Origin: Arachis hypogaea
Lineage: Eukaryota > Streptophyta > Magnoliopsida > Fabales > Fabaceae
Reading direction: 5' to 3'
NCBI RefSeq assembly: GCF_003086295.3
Contig: NC_092053.1
Span: 85,683,671 to 85,747,670, forward strand
DNA: 64,000 bases
This document shows positions 1-10,686 of this stretch, one piece after another. The notes under the pieces were generated by a model that saw only the letters and a list, made by a program, of their open reading frames with translations, did no database searches and was not told where the DNA came from. Each line of letters begins with the position of its first letter. Position 1 is the stretch's first letter. Both the position numbers and the translations under genes were made by a program.

Positions 1-1
1 A

Positions 2-769
2 GGACAACACATGGAGTTTGCTACTTATATGCTCGAGGGAGAAGCTGAGTACTGGTGGAAAGGGATACAGCGACTGCTACAACGTAATGAAGGTGACATT
101 CCTTGGGATATTTTTAAAGATGATTTCTACAAGAAATATTTTCCAAGAGCAGTGCGTGATGCTAAAGAGATAGAGCTTATGCAGCTGAGGCAAGGGGGTA
201 TGACTGTTGCTGAGTATGCTCGTAATTTCGATGACTTGTGTCGTTTCTCTAAGATCTGTCAAGGGAATCCTGCTGACTTTGAAGAATGGAAGTGCTTGAA
301 GTTTGAAGGAGGCCTTCGTGATGATCTGATGAGTTCAATAGTTCCGCTGGAGATACGTAATTTTGCTGAATTAGTCAACAAGAGTAAGTTAGCAGAAGAA
401 TGTATTAAGAAAGTGACTGTGGCCAAGGTGAGTTGCCAAGGATTTCCACCAAGGCGTCTTAGTAATCATCAGGCAGCTGGGAGAATGGTGCATTTTAAAG
501 CGCGTGGCATACGACAACATAAGAATCTACAAGTTGGTAACATTACTGCTCGCCGTACGGGTAAGAATGGAGGTAAAGCAAGGCAATGCAATGGTGAACG
601 AGCCCATCAGGCTTACATAAACACTGCATGTAAGCAATGCAAAAAAGAGCATGATAACAGGTCTTGCCAGTTTGGATCATCTAACTGCTATGCTTGTGGA
701 GAACTTGGACATATTGCCAAGGATTGTCCGAAGGGATTTACTCAAAATCCAGTCAGAACCCAACAATAA
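2..769 (+). pseudogene. Gag fragment with CCHC zinc knuckle
   Basis: Retrotransposon capsid/nucleocapsid protein that packages element RNA. The frame is open from the left edge, so the N-terminus lies outside the window. The retrotrans-gag core is seen early (EYWWKG, then YFPRAVRDAKEIELMQLRQG, then the AEYARNFDDLCRFS region), and the CCHC knuckle CYACGELGHIAKDCP is intact at about 683-727. The frame ends in TAA at 767-769, and the same frame carries on into protease sequence, so this stop probably arose by mutation inside a gag-pol frame. Confidence 0.85.
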
Positions 770-1296
770 GGACGAGTGTTTGCTATCACTATTGACGATG
801 TTGTGCAATCGGACGCCCTCATTCAAGGTCAGTGTTATGTCAAGAATCGATTTCTAACTGCACTGTATGATTCGGGTGCATCGTATTCTTTATTTCTCTA
901 ACTATTGCTCACGAGTTAGGATTATATTCCTTTAAATTGAATTTTTACTTGATTGTCCATACACCTGCATCCCAAAATGCTTTGACCAGTTTAGTGTGCC
1001 TGCAAGTACCATTCGCTATTAGGAACAGGACTTTTATACACTATCTAATCTGTTTGCCTCCATATGGTTTAGAAGTTATTTTAGGATTAGATTGGTTATC
1101 TAAGTATCATGTTTTCCTTGATTATTTTAAAAGAACTGCTGTTATTCCATCTGATAGTCTATGTACTAAACCATTTCTGTCCCACACCTTATATCTGAAT
1201 TCTGTAAGAGTTACCTTAGGTGGGAGTGATTATGAGGGGTACGTTCTGTTAGCGGCTAGCTCGAATGATAGTGAATTAAGCTTAGAACGAATCTGA
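770..1296 (+). pseudogene. Retroviral-type aspartic protease, frameshifted
   Basis: Processes the gag-pol polyprotein in the family. The catalytic motif LYDSGASYSL is intact (about 866-895) and in the same frame as gag, but a TAA follows at 899-901. The second half continues in another frame from about 937 and includes the flap/C-terminal motif VILGLDWLSKYHVFLDY, then LAASSNDSELSLERI and a stop at 1294-1296. One nonsense and one frameshift break the domain. Confidence 0.8.
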
Positions 1297-2006
1297 ATGA
1301 TGAAGGAATTTCCTGATGTTTTCTTGGACGACATACCTGAGTCTCCTCCTCAGCGAGAGATAGAATTCAGCATTGATCTAGTACCTGGAGCCGGACCGAT
1401 TTCCATAGCACTATACTGGATGTCACCATTGCTTGCAGAGTTGAAGAGGCTAGTGTCTTAGGTCCAGAATTAGTGTAAGAAACTACTGAGAAGATAAAGG
1501 AGATTCGTCGGAAGATCCGGACAGCACAAAGCCGTCAAAAGAGCTATGCCGATAATAGACGTAGACCCTTAGAGTTTAGTGACAGAAACCGTGTCTTTCT
1601 AGAAGTAACCTTAATTACTGGAATAGGTAGAGCCCTTAAGACTAAAAAGCTTAACCCACGATACATAGAACCTTTCCAAATACTTAAAAGAGTCGGTCTA
1701 GTAGTTTATCAAATAGTCCTTCCTCCTTATTTATCAAACCTTCATGATGTTTTTCATATCTCGCAACTTAAGAAATATATTCTCGACAAGAGTCACGTTT
1801 TACAACCAGAGACAGTACAGTTATGAAATGATTTGACATATCAAGCATCACTGGATCAGATCATAAAAAGAAGTGATAAGCAGCTAAAAGGCAAGACTGT
1901 TCGCTTAGTCAAAGTAGCATGGGAACCAAGAGGAGAGGAAGAGCACACTTGGGAACTGGAAGATAAGATGAAAGCTGATTACCCGCATTTATTCCTAGGT
2001 AACTGA
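1297..2006 (+). pseudogene. RT N-terminal stub fused to integrase C-terminus and chromodomain
   Basis: The first about 50 codons match the pre-RT region of Tekay-type pol (FPDVFLDD, then [14 protein letters not shown]). Near 1456 it breaks off. From about 1464 the sequence reads as the integrase C-terminal part (IKEIRRKIRTAQSRQKSYAD, then LNPRYIEPFQILKRVG and NLHDVFHISQLKKY), and a chromodomain-like tail ends with RGEEEHTWELEDKM and TGA at 2004-2006. The whole palm of RT, RNase H and the catalytic integrase core are missing. The junction has no target duplication and looks like an internal deletion. Confidence 0.75.
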
Positions 2007-4322
2007 AATTTTGAGGGCAAAATTTTCTTTTAGAAGGGTAGAATGTAACAACCCTGATTTTCGAGTACATGAGATCTTTTCTGAAAGTACGAATTTCTCC
2101 GGAAGATCAGTAAAGGGAACACCTCTGCTATATCATCAAGCATCTCAATCCTCATTATCATTATGTCATCCTTAAGCTAGAACCTTCTTTGAGGCAAGCT
2201 CGATAATGCAATCGCGAAGAACCTAGTTTTTGAACCGTATCGGTTGGCAGTTTTGATTCTGATTTTCGTAAATAGTCTTTGTTTGACGAACCGGACTCGA
2301 TTCTTGAGAGGAGAGAGATAATAGTATAATATTATCATTATATTAGTATTAGAAAATTCTTGAATGACATTATAAGGTTACTTGGTCTGTTTTTGTTAAA
2401 AACAGAAAATCGGTTTAACCGGGTTTACGATTTACTGGTGCAGCTTAGCACCAGCACTCTCTGATGAATTTAACAATGCTAAGGCCTCATTATACATGTT
2501 ATATTCTCATAATAAATATGTTACTAGTGTCATTTATGCTAGTAGCTCAGAAAATAATTTTTAGAGATGTTTTTACGAGTGTTCCAGTACACCTAGTTTT
2601 AGTAGTTGTACACCAGAGATATTTTAATATTATTTTAATCCACCTCCAAGCCAACCAATCACAACTCACCTTACACCCCCAAGACCTCCAAGGCTGTCTC
2701 ATTTCATCATTTTGGCCGAAAATAACAAGAGAGAAAAGAGAGAAACTTTCAAGAACACTTAATCTTCAAAGCTTGATTTCTTCTTAACTAAAACTCAAAT
2801 CAAAACTCCGTTTTAACCAAATTGATCCTCTCTTCTTCCTCTACATAACCATGTAACTTATCAAGGATGGAAATAAGGTTAGATGGCTGTCCCTTTCCCA
2901 TTTCAATTCGGTTTTCAAGGAAAACCATGCAAAACATGTGTTTTCTTGATGTTCTTCCTTAGGAATCATGCTTAACTTGACTTGAGGGCCAAGAAATGTG
3001 AATTTCCAGCAAGTCTAAGGTGAGATATCTCTTCCTAACATACTGAGTGAGATTTGGTCAGTTGAGAGTTTTTGGATTTAAAGTTGTTCTTGATGTGATT
3101 TAGGAGGAAAAAGTGCTTAAGGACCACCTGAAAGTTTAACCGAATTAGGAGCAACAAAACCAGGTAGGGATTGACGAATTTAATCTTGATTGATTGTGTT
3201 TGAGTTGTGTGATTATGATATGGTTTGGTTATGCTTGAAATTGATTGTTTATATGAGTAATTCTTGTTGAAATTTTGGTGAAATTTTGATGAAATTTGAT
3301 GATATTCAACTTTGAATTTGTGTTCTTCATGGCTGCTGGAAAAACGAACCGTAGACCTTAAATTGGGGTTCAATTTGTGTTAAAATCATGTAGAAAAGAT
3401 GGGGTTTTAGTGGCTGCTAATTTATTATGAATTATGGTAAAAATCGGTTGCTGAAAAGACTGAAAAACGGGTAAAAACAGAGAAAGAATCTGAAGAATTT
3501 ATGAAGAACATGAAGAACACTTTGAGTGTGGTGAAGAACAATGAAGAACACCTTTTTGATTCATAAAAGGGCAAGGAAGTAAAATTTTTGGTGTTTAAGG
3601 GGTTATATGGTAATTTCTGGAAGTTAGGGTGGTAAAAGTAGAAATATTAAAAGTTACGGGTGGTAAAAAGTGAATTTTAAAGGTTAAAAGTTAAAGTGGG
3701 GTAATTTTCGAAAATTTAATAATAAAATAATAAATAATAATAAAATATTAAATAATAATATTTAATTAAAAATAATATTTTAATAAAAATAATAAAATAA
3801 TGCAGAAAAGGCAATTTTCTATAAAAGCTTTAGAAAGACAACTTTAAGCGCAGAATCTCATAATTACCTTCAGAAAACACTTAGGGAGTGGTAAGAACAT
3901 ATTAGTGAGGCAAAGATAAAGGAAAGATAAAAAGTTAAAGAAGAGATAAAAATCGAAGAAAAAGTATGTAAAGTTTTAACGACAGAAAAACAGACACAGA
4001 CTAGTGAACGAACTAGGGCAACTTAGTTAGTACTTGAGTCACGACTAGGGTTAGGTATTATATGAAAAGTTAAACTATTTCAGTATAGACTTAATGAACC
4101 TATACTTGGGACAGACTAACTATTCATACCGAAATTTACGAAAGCTTTAAATACATACGTTAAATAGAGAAATTAGAGCAGAGTAGAGAGATACAGAGAA
4201 AAGAAAAACCAGAACAGAGTAAAGAGATATAAAGAGAAGAGTATAAGAATAAAGAGTTAAGCCTTGTAGCATGATGTTCGGTTGGATGTTCATCTGCTGC
4301 TTTTCCATTGGCCCTAGAGGTC

Positions 4323-4861
4323 CTGTAGGCCCAAGTTCACCTACAGTGAGTTGTTATTCCTGTAGGCCGAAGTTCACCTGCAGTGAATATCAATTGTGTA
4401 TCTCACGGTGTTACTCCTGTAGGCCGAAGTTTACCTACAGAGAGTTGTGATACCTGTAAGCCGAAGTTCACTTACAGGGGCGCTATTTCTGTAAGCCGAA
4501 GTTCACTTACAGAGGTGTTATTTCTGTAGGCCCAAGAGATGTGTTTATTCATTTGTTGCGTTAAGGCAACTCCAGATATACTTGTATAACCATCTGCTGC
4601 AGAGAGGCAGTCAGAAAGATAATGGTGTGATCACTGAGAACACTTTCCTGCGGTACAGATCCATATTTTATTTCTGTAAGGCAGAGGGGTTATTTCCTGC
4701 TACAGAAGTACCGTGACCACCTGTTCCATTTCTGTAGTGGCAGAGGGGTTATTTCCTGTATACAGAAGGTGTGTCGGCATACAACCCTGCAGTGGCAGAT
4801 GTGTTATTTCCTGCGTGCAGTGGACCCTGTGGTGGCAGAGGGGTTATTTCCTGTACACAGG
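4323..4861 (+). repeat. Two tandem hairpin arrays inside the LTR
   Basis: The first array has five complete units of about 24 bp (4323, 4360, 4417, 4454, 4489) and a partial sixth at 4525, of the form CTGTAGG-ccgaagttca-CCTACAG. In two units both arms change together to CTGTAAG/CTTACAG. The second array has four units at 4674, 4732, 4787 and 4827 with the constant core GGCAGAGGGGTTATTTCCTG (core varies slightly) and arms CTGTA/TACAG (twice), CTGCA/TGCAG and CTGTG/CACAG. Loops are constant while stems vary in a paired way. No protein is encoded here. Confidence 0.85.
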
Positions 4862-4932
4862 GGTATTGCCAACAGGAATGCCATATCCGGCTAGTAATGC
4901 TGGGTTACGTCGGGAGCGGGTAGAAACCGACA

Positions 4933-5634
4933 AATGAGCTCATTACCTGCACTAGGACTAGACATGCATCATTCTTGTCTGCGCATCATTCTCTGTTGCA
5001 TTCCTTTCTGTGTATGGTTTATTTCTTTATGTTTGTCTGCTTGCATACTATTTCTGTGTTTTATTGTATTCTTTTGTTTGTGTTCTACTTTCTATTGCCT
5101 CTACTTTCTCTTTCTATCTTTATCTTCTGTTTACTGCTTCGTTGTATTATGTTATTTGTTTGCTAATCGACCCCAAGTAAATGAACGTAACTAATAACCC
5201 CGACCCTACTAAGAACTCCCCAGTTCTTACCCCTTCTCTCTCCCTTCCCCCTTCAGATGGAAGTAAGAGTACCTTACCATAGTTCGCTGATGACTGTTCG
5301 CAAGAAGAGGATTTTGCTCTAGATAGTCATCGGAGTCTAGGGTGAATATCGTTCTCTGATTATATGTATATACTGTGAGGCCAGCCAACGTCTGCACCCC
5401 TTCGTATGCGCACTTTAACCTAAATCCTGTGTACGAGACTCCTATTGCGTGGCTACTTGATGAGGTACCAGAGAAACGCCGTATGGTAATGTCTGATCGT
5501 GCAGAGGAGTAACAGATAAAGTTCTACCTTTTGATGACGTTCCACCTAACTTGAGTTTTGAAGACCTAGAACGTATTTTCCCTCGCTTTAGTAGGTTAGA
5601 GGGACTAGGTGAGTATAGAGTCTAGGCTAGCCTG
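4933..5634 (+). other. LTR segment with palindrome, hairpin, splice-like site and short frame
   Basis: AATGAGCTCATT (4933-4944) is a perfect 12-bp palindrome. A pyrimidine-rich tract follows, then the hairpin TAAGAACT-CCCC-AGTTCTTA (5210-5229) and a polypyrimidine run ending CTTCAG directly before ATG at 5257. Downstream, about 5371-5634 reads as two adjoining protein-like frames (YETPIAWLLDEVPEKRR, then PPNLSFEDLERIFPRFSRLE) separated by a stop and a frameshift. No known domain is recognised. The solo LTR at 48840-52668 has the same layout, so this may be a conserved LTR leader; a protein product is unproven. Confidence 0.45.
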
Positions 5635-6026
5635 GGTGCCAGCTTAGGGACTTCTTGAACAGGTCAGGGCCTGGGATGTTGTATGTATATATATGTATAT
5701 AGATACTATTTAGCTATATCTAGGGGTGTTCTAACTAAAGATCTTTACTCTAATAAAGGCTGGATCACGGAATGTTAACAAATGCTTGAGATGTATTTAT
5801 ATGTAGTTGTTTATAACTGTTTTATCTATTATTATCTGTGAATTGATTATGAATGATTCTGTTTATTAAATCCAAATGTTTTAAAAAAAAAGTACCTCGC
5901 AAAATAACTACGCTTTTAACAACGAATCAGGCTCATATAGTAAATAATAGATAATAATTAGGAAGACAAGTTGGTAGCGCTCAGTTTCTAGTATGATCAT
6001 GACTTACCAGAAATTGGGTCGTTACA

Positions 6027-6473
6027 CAACCACACTCTAGCTCTGTCTCTTACAGCAAAGGGGAAAAGCATGAGCCTGTAGACTTCAGGATCTACTCCAT
6101 TAGTCTTAACAGTATCACAGATCTGCAAGAATTCAGTTAAGAACTGAAAAGGATCTTCAGATGGAAGTCCATGAAAATTGCAGTTCTGCTGCATCAGAGA
6201 AACTAATTGAGGTTTCAGCTCAAAATTGTTTGCTCCAATGGTAGGGATGGAGATGCTTCTTCCATGTAAATTAGAATTAGGTGCTGTAAAGTCACCAAGC
6301 ATCCTCCTTGCATTATTATTATTTTCGGCTGCCATCTCCTCTTCTTGTTCGAAAATTTCTGAAAGGTGCTTGCTGGATTGTTGTAATTTAGCTTCTCTTA
6401 GTTTCCTCTTCAGAGTCCTTTCAGGTTCTGGATCTGCTTCAACAAGAATATTCTTGTCCTTGCTCCTGCTCAT
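6027..6473 (-). pseudogene. Gag N-terminal part of an Athila-like element
   Basis: Begins at ATG 6473 (MSRSKDKN) and reads about 149 codons until it is cut by the LTR ending at 6026. The order ELKPQLVSLMQQN, then PFQFLTEFLQICDTVKTNGV, then YRLMLFPFAVRDRARVWL matches the gag of the Athila-like element at 19354 closely (ELKPQLITLVQNN, FLRICDTVKSNGV, YRLLLFPFSLRDKASKWL). An acidic/basic N-terminal leader precedes the capsid core. The C-terminal half is on the other side of the chromovirus insertion, outside the window. Confidence 0.8.
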
Positions 6474-8367
6474 ATGAAAAAGAGGGAACAGAAAAATAAT
6501 AATAGGGATCCTTTTTACCATAGTATAGAGGTCCCTGTGTGAGTAGAAGAAAAGAAGAAGAAAAGAATGTAATGTAAGGAAAGAAACACAAAGGTGAGGA
6601 GAGCAGAGATGTGAGATAAAGAGAAGTGTTAGTAGATGAATAAATAAATAGAAGGAGATGAGAGAGAAAGAAAATTTTTGAAAATTATTTTTGAAAAATG
6701 GTTAGTGATTTTCGAAAATTAAAAGAAGAAATAAATTAAAATTGAATTTTGAAACAATTAGTTAATTAAAAAGAATTTTTGAAAAAGAGGGAGATATTTT
6801 CGAAAATTAGAGAGAGAGGGTTAGTTAGGTAGTTTTGAAAAAGATAAAAAACAAACAAAAAGTTAGTTAGTTAGTTGAAACAAATTTGAAAATCAATTTT
6901 GAAAAGATAAGAAGATAAGAAGTTAGAAAAGATATTTTAAAATCAAATTTTTGAAAAAGATATGATTTTGAAAAAGATAAGATAAAAATATATTTTTGAA
7001 AAGATATGATTGAAATTAGTTTTGAAAAAGATTTGATTTTTAAAATCATAATTAATGACTTGATTCACAAGAAATCACAAGATATGATTCTAGAACTTAA
7101 AGTTTGAATCTTTCTTAACAAGTAAATAACAAACTTGAAATTTTTGAATCAAAACATTAATTGTTGATGATATTTTCAAAAATTATGATATAAAATTAAG
7201 AAAAAGATTTTTGAAAAATATTTTTAAAATTTTCGAAAATAAATAAGAAAAATGAAAAAGATTTGATTTTTGAAAAAGATTTTGAAAAAGATAAGATTTT
7301 TAAATTGAAAATTTGATTTGACTCATAAGAAACAATTGAATTTTAAAAATTTTGAAAAAGTCAATCCAAATTTTTGAAATTTATGAGAGAAAAAAGGAAA
7401 GATAATTTTTTGATTTTTTTTTTGAATTTTTAATGATGAAAGAGAAAAACATGAAAAAGACTCAATGCATGAAAATTTTTAGATCAAAATGATGAATGCA
7501 TGCAAGAATGCTATGAATGTCAAGATGAACACCAAGAACACTTTGAAGATCAAGATGAACACCAAGAACATATTTTTGAAAAATTTTTTTATGCAAAGAA
7601 AATATGCAAGACACCAAACTTAGAAATCTTTAATGCTTAGACACTAAGAATTCAAGAATGCATATGAAAAACACCATACAACACAAAACAATATAATATG
7701 AAGATCAATCAAGAAGGTTTATCAAGAACAACTTGAAGATCATGAAGAACACTATGAATGCATGAATTTTCGAAAAATGCAGAGAATTTTTAGAAAAAAT
7801 ACAGTTGACACCAAACTTGAAATTGACTCAAGACTCAAACAAGAAACACAAAATATTTTTGATTTTTTATGATTTTGGGATTTTTTTGTATTTTTATTTT
7901 ATATTTTTCAAAAATTAGTGTGAAAAAGAAAAATAAGGATTCCAAAATTTTTAATATGAATTCCAGGAATCTTGCACTCTTATTCTAAAGCTCCAATCTG
8001 AGGGTTAGACATGGCTTAATAGCCAGTCAAGCTTTAGCATGTAAATCTTTTGGATCTGGAACAGCAGCAGGTGGATTAGCAACAACTAGCTTGCTCTTGA
8101 TAATGTTGGGTTGGAAGCCCCAGTCCAAATGAATTTAGACATGGCTTTACAGCCAGTCAGGCTTCAACATGCTTCATGAAACACTAGAACTTATTCTTAA
8201 AAATTCTGAAGAACATAATAAAAATTTTTGAAAAGAATTTTTATTTTTTTCGAAAATAAGGGAGAAATTTTTGAAAGATTTTTGGAAAAATTTTTGAAAA
8301 TAAAACAAAAAGGAAATTACCTAATCTGAGCAGCAAGATGAACCGTCAGTTGTCCAAGCTCGAACAA
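6474..8367 (-). other. Untranslated leader between gag and primer site, A-rich
   Basis: About 1.9 kb with no reading frame of interest. Much of it is low-complexity GAAAAAGAT-type sequence with runs of A on the + strand (T on the sense strand of the element). Two related segments, near 8008-8040 and 8134-8172, share ACATGGCTT.ATAGCCAGTCA.GCTT-type sequence. Its position between the tRNA-Asp primer site and gag makes it the 5' leader of the - strand element. Confidence 0.6.
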
Positions 8368-8385
8368 TCCCCGGCAACGGCGCCA
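8368..8385 (-). promoter_or_regulatory. Primer binding site, tRNA-Asp type
   Basis: On the - strand this reads TGGCGCCGTTGCCGGGGA, the sequence known as the Athila-type primer site complementary to plant tRNA-Asp. It lies six bases inside the LTR end at 8392, as expected for a 5' LTR on the right. A degraded second copy (TGGTGCCATTGCCAGGG) sits inside the LTR at about 8448-8464. Confidence 0.85.
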
Positions 8386-8391
8386 AAAACT

Positions 8392-10156
8392 TGGTATGCG
8401 AAATTGTTACTCAGATTAGGTTGTAAAATTATTTGTTCGTTCTTTCCCTGGCAATGGCACCAAAAACGGATGCACAGAACCATGGTCCAAACATAACTTC
8501 ACAACTTCGCATAACTAACCAGCAAGTACACTGGGTCGTCCAAGTAATAAAACCATACGTGAGTAAGGGTCGATCCCACGGAGATTGTTGGTATGAAGCA
8601 AGCTATGGTCACCTTGTAAATCTCAGTCAGGCAGATATCAAATGGTTATGGATTTTTCGAAAATAATACTAATTAAACAGAAAATAAAGATAGAAATACT
8701 TATGTATATCACTGGTGAGAATTTCAGATAAGTGTATAGAGATGCTTTCGTTCCTCTGAATCTCTGCTTTCCCGCTGTCTTCATCCAATTAGTCTTACTC
8801 CTTTCTATGGCTGGCTTTATGTAAGGACATCACCATTGTCAATGGCTACTTTTCATCCTCTCTATGAAAATGGTCCGATGCGCTGTCACTGCATGGCTAA
8901 TCATCTAGAGGCATCACCGTGGTCAATGGCTGCATCCTATCCTCTTGTGAAAATGGTCCAAATGCTCTGTCACAGCACGGCTAATCATCTGAGGTTCTCG
9001 ATCATACTGGAATAGGATTCACCCTCCTTTTGCGTCTGTCACTACGCCCAGCACTCGCGAGTTTGAAGTTCGTCACAGTCATTCAATCCCAGAGTCCTAC
9101 TCGGAATACCACAGACAAGGTTTAGACTTTCCAGACTCTCATGAATGCTGCCATCAATCTAGCTTATACCACGAAGATTCTGATTAAGGATCCAAGAGAT
9201 ACTCATTCAATCGAAGGTAGAACGGAAGTGGTTGTCAGGTACGCGTTCATAGGGAATGATGATGATTGTCACGTTCATCACATTCATGTTGAAGTGCGAA
9301 TGAATATCTTAGAAGCGAAATAAGTTGAATTGAATATAAAACAGTAGTACTTTGCATTAAATCATGAGGAACAGCAGAGCTCCACACCTAAATCTATGGG
9401 GTACAGAAACTCTACCGTTGAAACATACATAAGTGAATACAGGGTAAGCATGGCCGAGTGGCCAGCCTCCCATGGAGGTCTAGAGATCTAAAAATGATCA
9501 AAAGATGATCCCAAGATCATAAGATTTCTAATACAATAGTAAAAAGTCCTATTTATACTAAACTAGTTACTAGGGTTTACAGAGATAAGTAATTGATGCA
9601 TAAATCCACTTCCGGGGCCCACTTGGTGTGTGCTTGGGCTGAGCTTGAATGTTACACGTGCAGAGGCTCTTTCTGGACTTGAACGCCAAGTTGTAACGTG
9701 TTTCTGGCGTTCAACTCTGGTTCGTGACGTGTTTCTGGCGTTTAACTCCAGACTGCAGCGTAGAACTGGCGTTCAACACCCTTTTGCGTCATTTAAACTT
9801 GGCCGAAGTATAAACTATTATATATTGCTTGAAATCCCTGGATGTCTACTTTCCAACGCAATTGGAAGCGTGCCATTTTGAATTCTGTAGCTCCAGAAAA
9901 TCCACTTTGAGTGCAGGGAGGTCAGAATCCAACAGCATCAGCAGTCCTTCTTTAACCTCTGAATCTGATTTTTGCTCAAGTCCCTCAATTTCAGCTAGAA
10001 AATACCTGAAATCACAGAAAAACACACAAACTCATAGTAAAGTCCAGAAATGTGAATTTAACATAAAAACTAATGAAAACATCCCTAAAAGTAACTAGAT
10101 CCTACTAAAAACATACTAAAATAATGCCAAAAAGCTTATAAATTATCCGCTCATCA
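8392..10156 (-). repeat. 5' LTR of the Athila-like element, 1765 bp
   Basis: On the - strand it runs from TGATGAGCGGATAA to GCATACCA. The same family occurs as solo LTRs at 38637-40178 and 55998-57592. All three share the block around CAGCAAGTRCACTGGGTCGTC near one end and inverted copies of TGGCGTTCAAC near the other. A TATA box (TATAAAT, - strand) lies at 9551-9557. Apparent reading frames inside are not conserved and are not genes. Confidence 0.88.
9551..9557 (-). promoter_or_regulatory. Candidate LTR TATA box
   Basis: TATAAAT on the - strand, followed by AGGAC, inside the 5' LTR and in the orientation of the element. It would start the transcript that runs through the primer site at 8368-8385 and gag at 6473. 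Confidence 0.5.
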
Positions 10157-10678
10157 AAGTCACGTGTCGGGCGTCACGCGTACGTATGGATCATGCGTAC
10201 ACGTCGATGAAGATCCTGCCCAGCCACGTGTGTGCGTCCATGTTTGCGCGCGTAATCCAGATTCCAGCTTCCACGCGTGCGTGTCGGCTACGCGTGCGCG
10301 TCGATGTCAATACTTCAAAGTTCCATTTTTCATGCTCCTTCCACTCATGCATGCTTCCTTCATCTCTTCTAGACCATTCTTGCCCCTATAAACTCTGAAA
10401 TCACTCAACAAACGGATCATGACATCGAATGGTAATAGAGGGAGATAAAAATATAGCTCATTTAGGTCTAAAAACATGTTTTCAATCATCAAGAAAAATT
10501 AGGAAGGAGACATAAAACCATGCATTTTATATGGATAAGTGTGACAAAACGTTGATAAAACCCTCTAAATTCTACACAAAGTGAACCCTAAGATTGGGGT
10601 TCATCACCCCGCCCACTTCAAAAATCAAATTTCCCACCCAAATCCACCCTATGGCCAAACCCAAGCCCTACCCACTCC
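10157..10678. other. Intergenic stretch with GC-rich CGCGT/GCGCG segment
   Basis: 10160-10310 is rich in ACGCGT, GCGCGC and CGTGTG words, unlike the AT-rich surroundings, and resembles CG-rich segments known in other peanut-type repeats. The rest, to the TATA box at 10679, is unremarkable. No gene is supported. It lies just outside the LTR end at 10156 and precedes the accessory gene at 10878, so it is probably the 3' region of another Athila-type element. Confidence 0.4.
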
Positions 10679-10686
10679 TATAAATA
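10679..10686 (+). promoter_or_regulatory. Candidate promoter of accessory gene fragment
   Basis: TATAAATA followed by a long CT-rich leader (10700-10800), 199 bp upstream of ATG 10878. The accessory gene at 25412 has the same arrangement (TATATAA 183 bp upstream and a CT-rich leader), which supports a true internal promoter. Confidence 0.5.

Larger units (their letters stand above)
1..6026 (+). mobile_element. Ty3/gypsy chromovirus (Del/Tekay type), 3' portion with 3' LTR
   Basis: The 3' part of an LTR retrotransposon on the + strand; its 5' LTR and gag start lie outside the window. Order seen: gag with CCHC knuckle, aspartic protease, a stub of RT, then directly the integrase C-terminus and chromodomain, a purine-rich stretch (about 2031-2043) and a long LTR. 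The RT stub ending near 1456 joins integrase C-terminal sequence within a few bases, so about 2.5-3 kb of pol is deleted. The LTR ends are TGTAACAACCC and GGGTCGTTACA. It interrupts the Athila-like gag that resumes at 6027. The length of the LTR (about 4 kb) recalls the peanut FIDEL family, which is an inference from memory. Confidence 0.85.
2044..6026 (+). repeat. 3' LTR, 3983 bp
   Basis: It starts TGTAACAACCC and ends GGGTCGTTACA, an imperfect 11-bp terminal inverted repeat (one mismatch). The preceding bases are a short purine tract. A second, partial copy of the first about 1.2 kb is at 62794-64000. Inside are two hairpin arrays (4323-4861), a 12-bp palindrome (4933-4944), a pyrimidine-rich stretch and a short reading frame after a 3' splice-like site (5257). 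A pair of arms CTGGTGC/GCACCAG lies at 2435-2454. No other coding capacity is seen. Confidence 0.85.

Noticed and set aside
4934..5194. Hydrophobic reading frame rich in Cys, Leu and Phe, like a membrane peptide
   Set aside because: It lies in a T-rich stretch of an LTR; composition alone gives such a frame, and it has no homologue I recognise.
9630..9881. Reading frames inside the Athila-like LTR
   Set aside because: Not kept in the other two copies of the LTR (38637-40178, 55998-57592).
10164..10398. Possible secreted Cys/Arg-rich peptide
   Set aside because: It arises from the CGCGT/GTGCGC-rich repeat; two overlapping frames are equally open.
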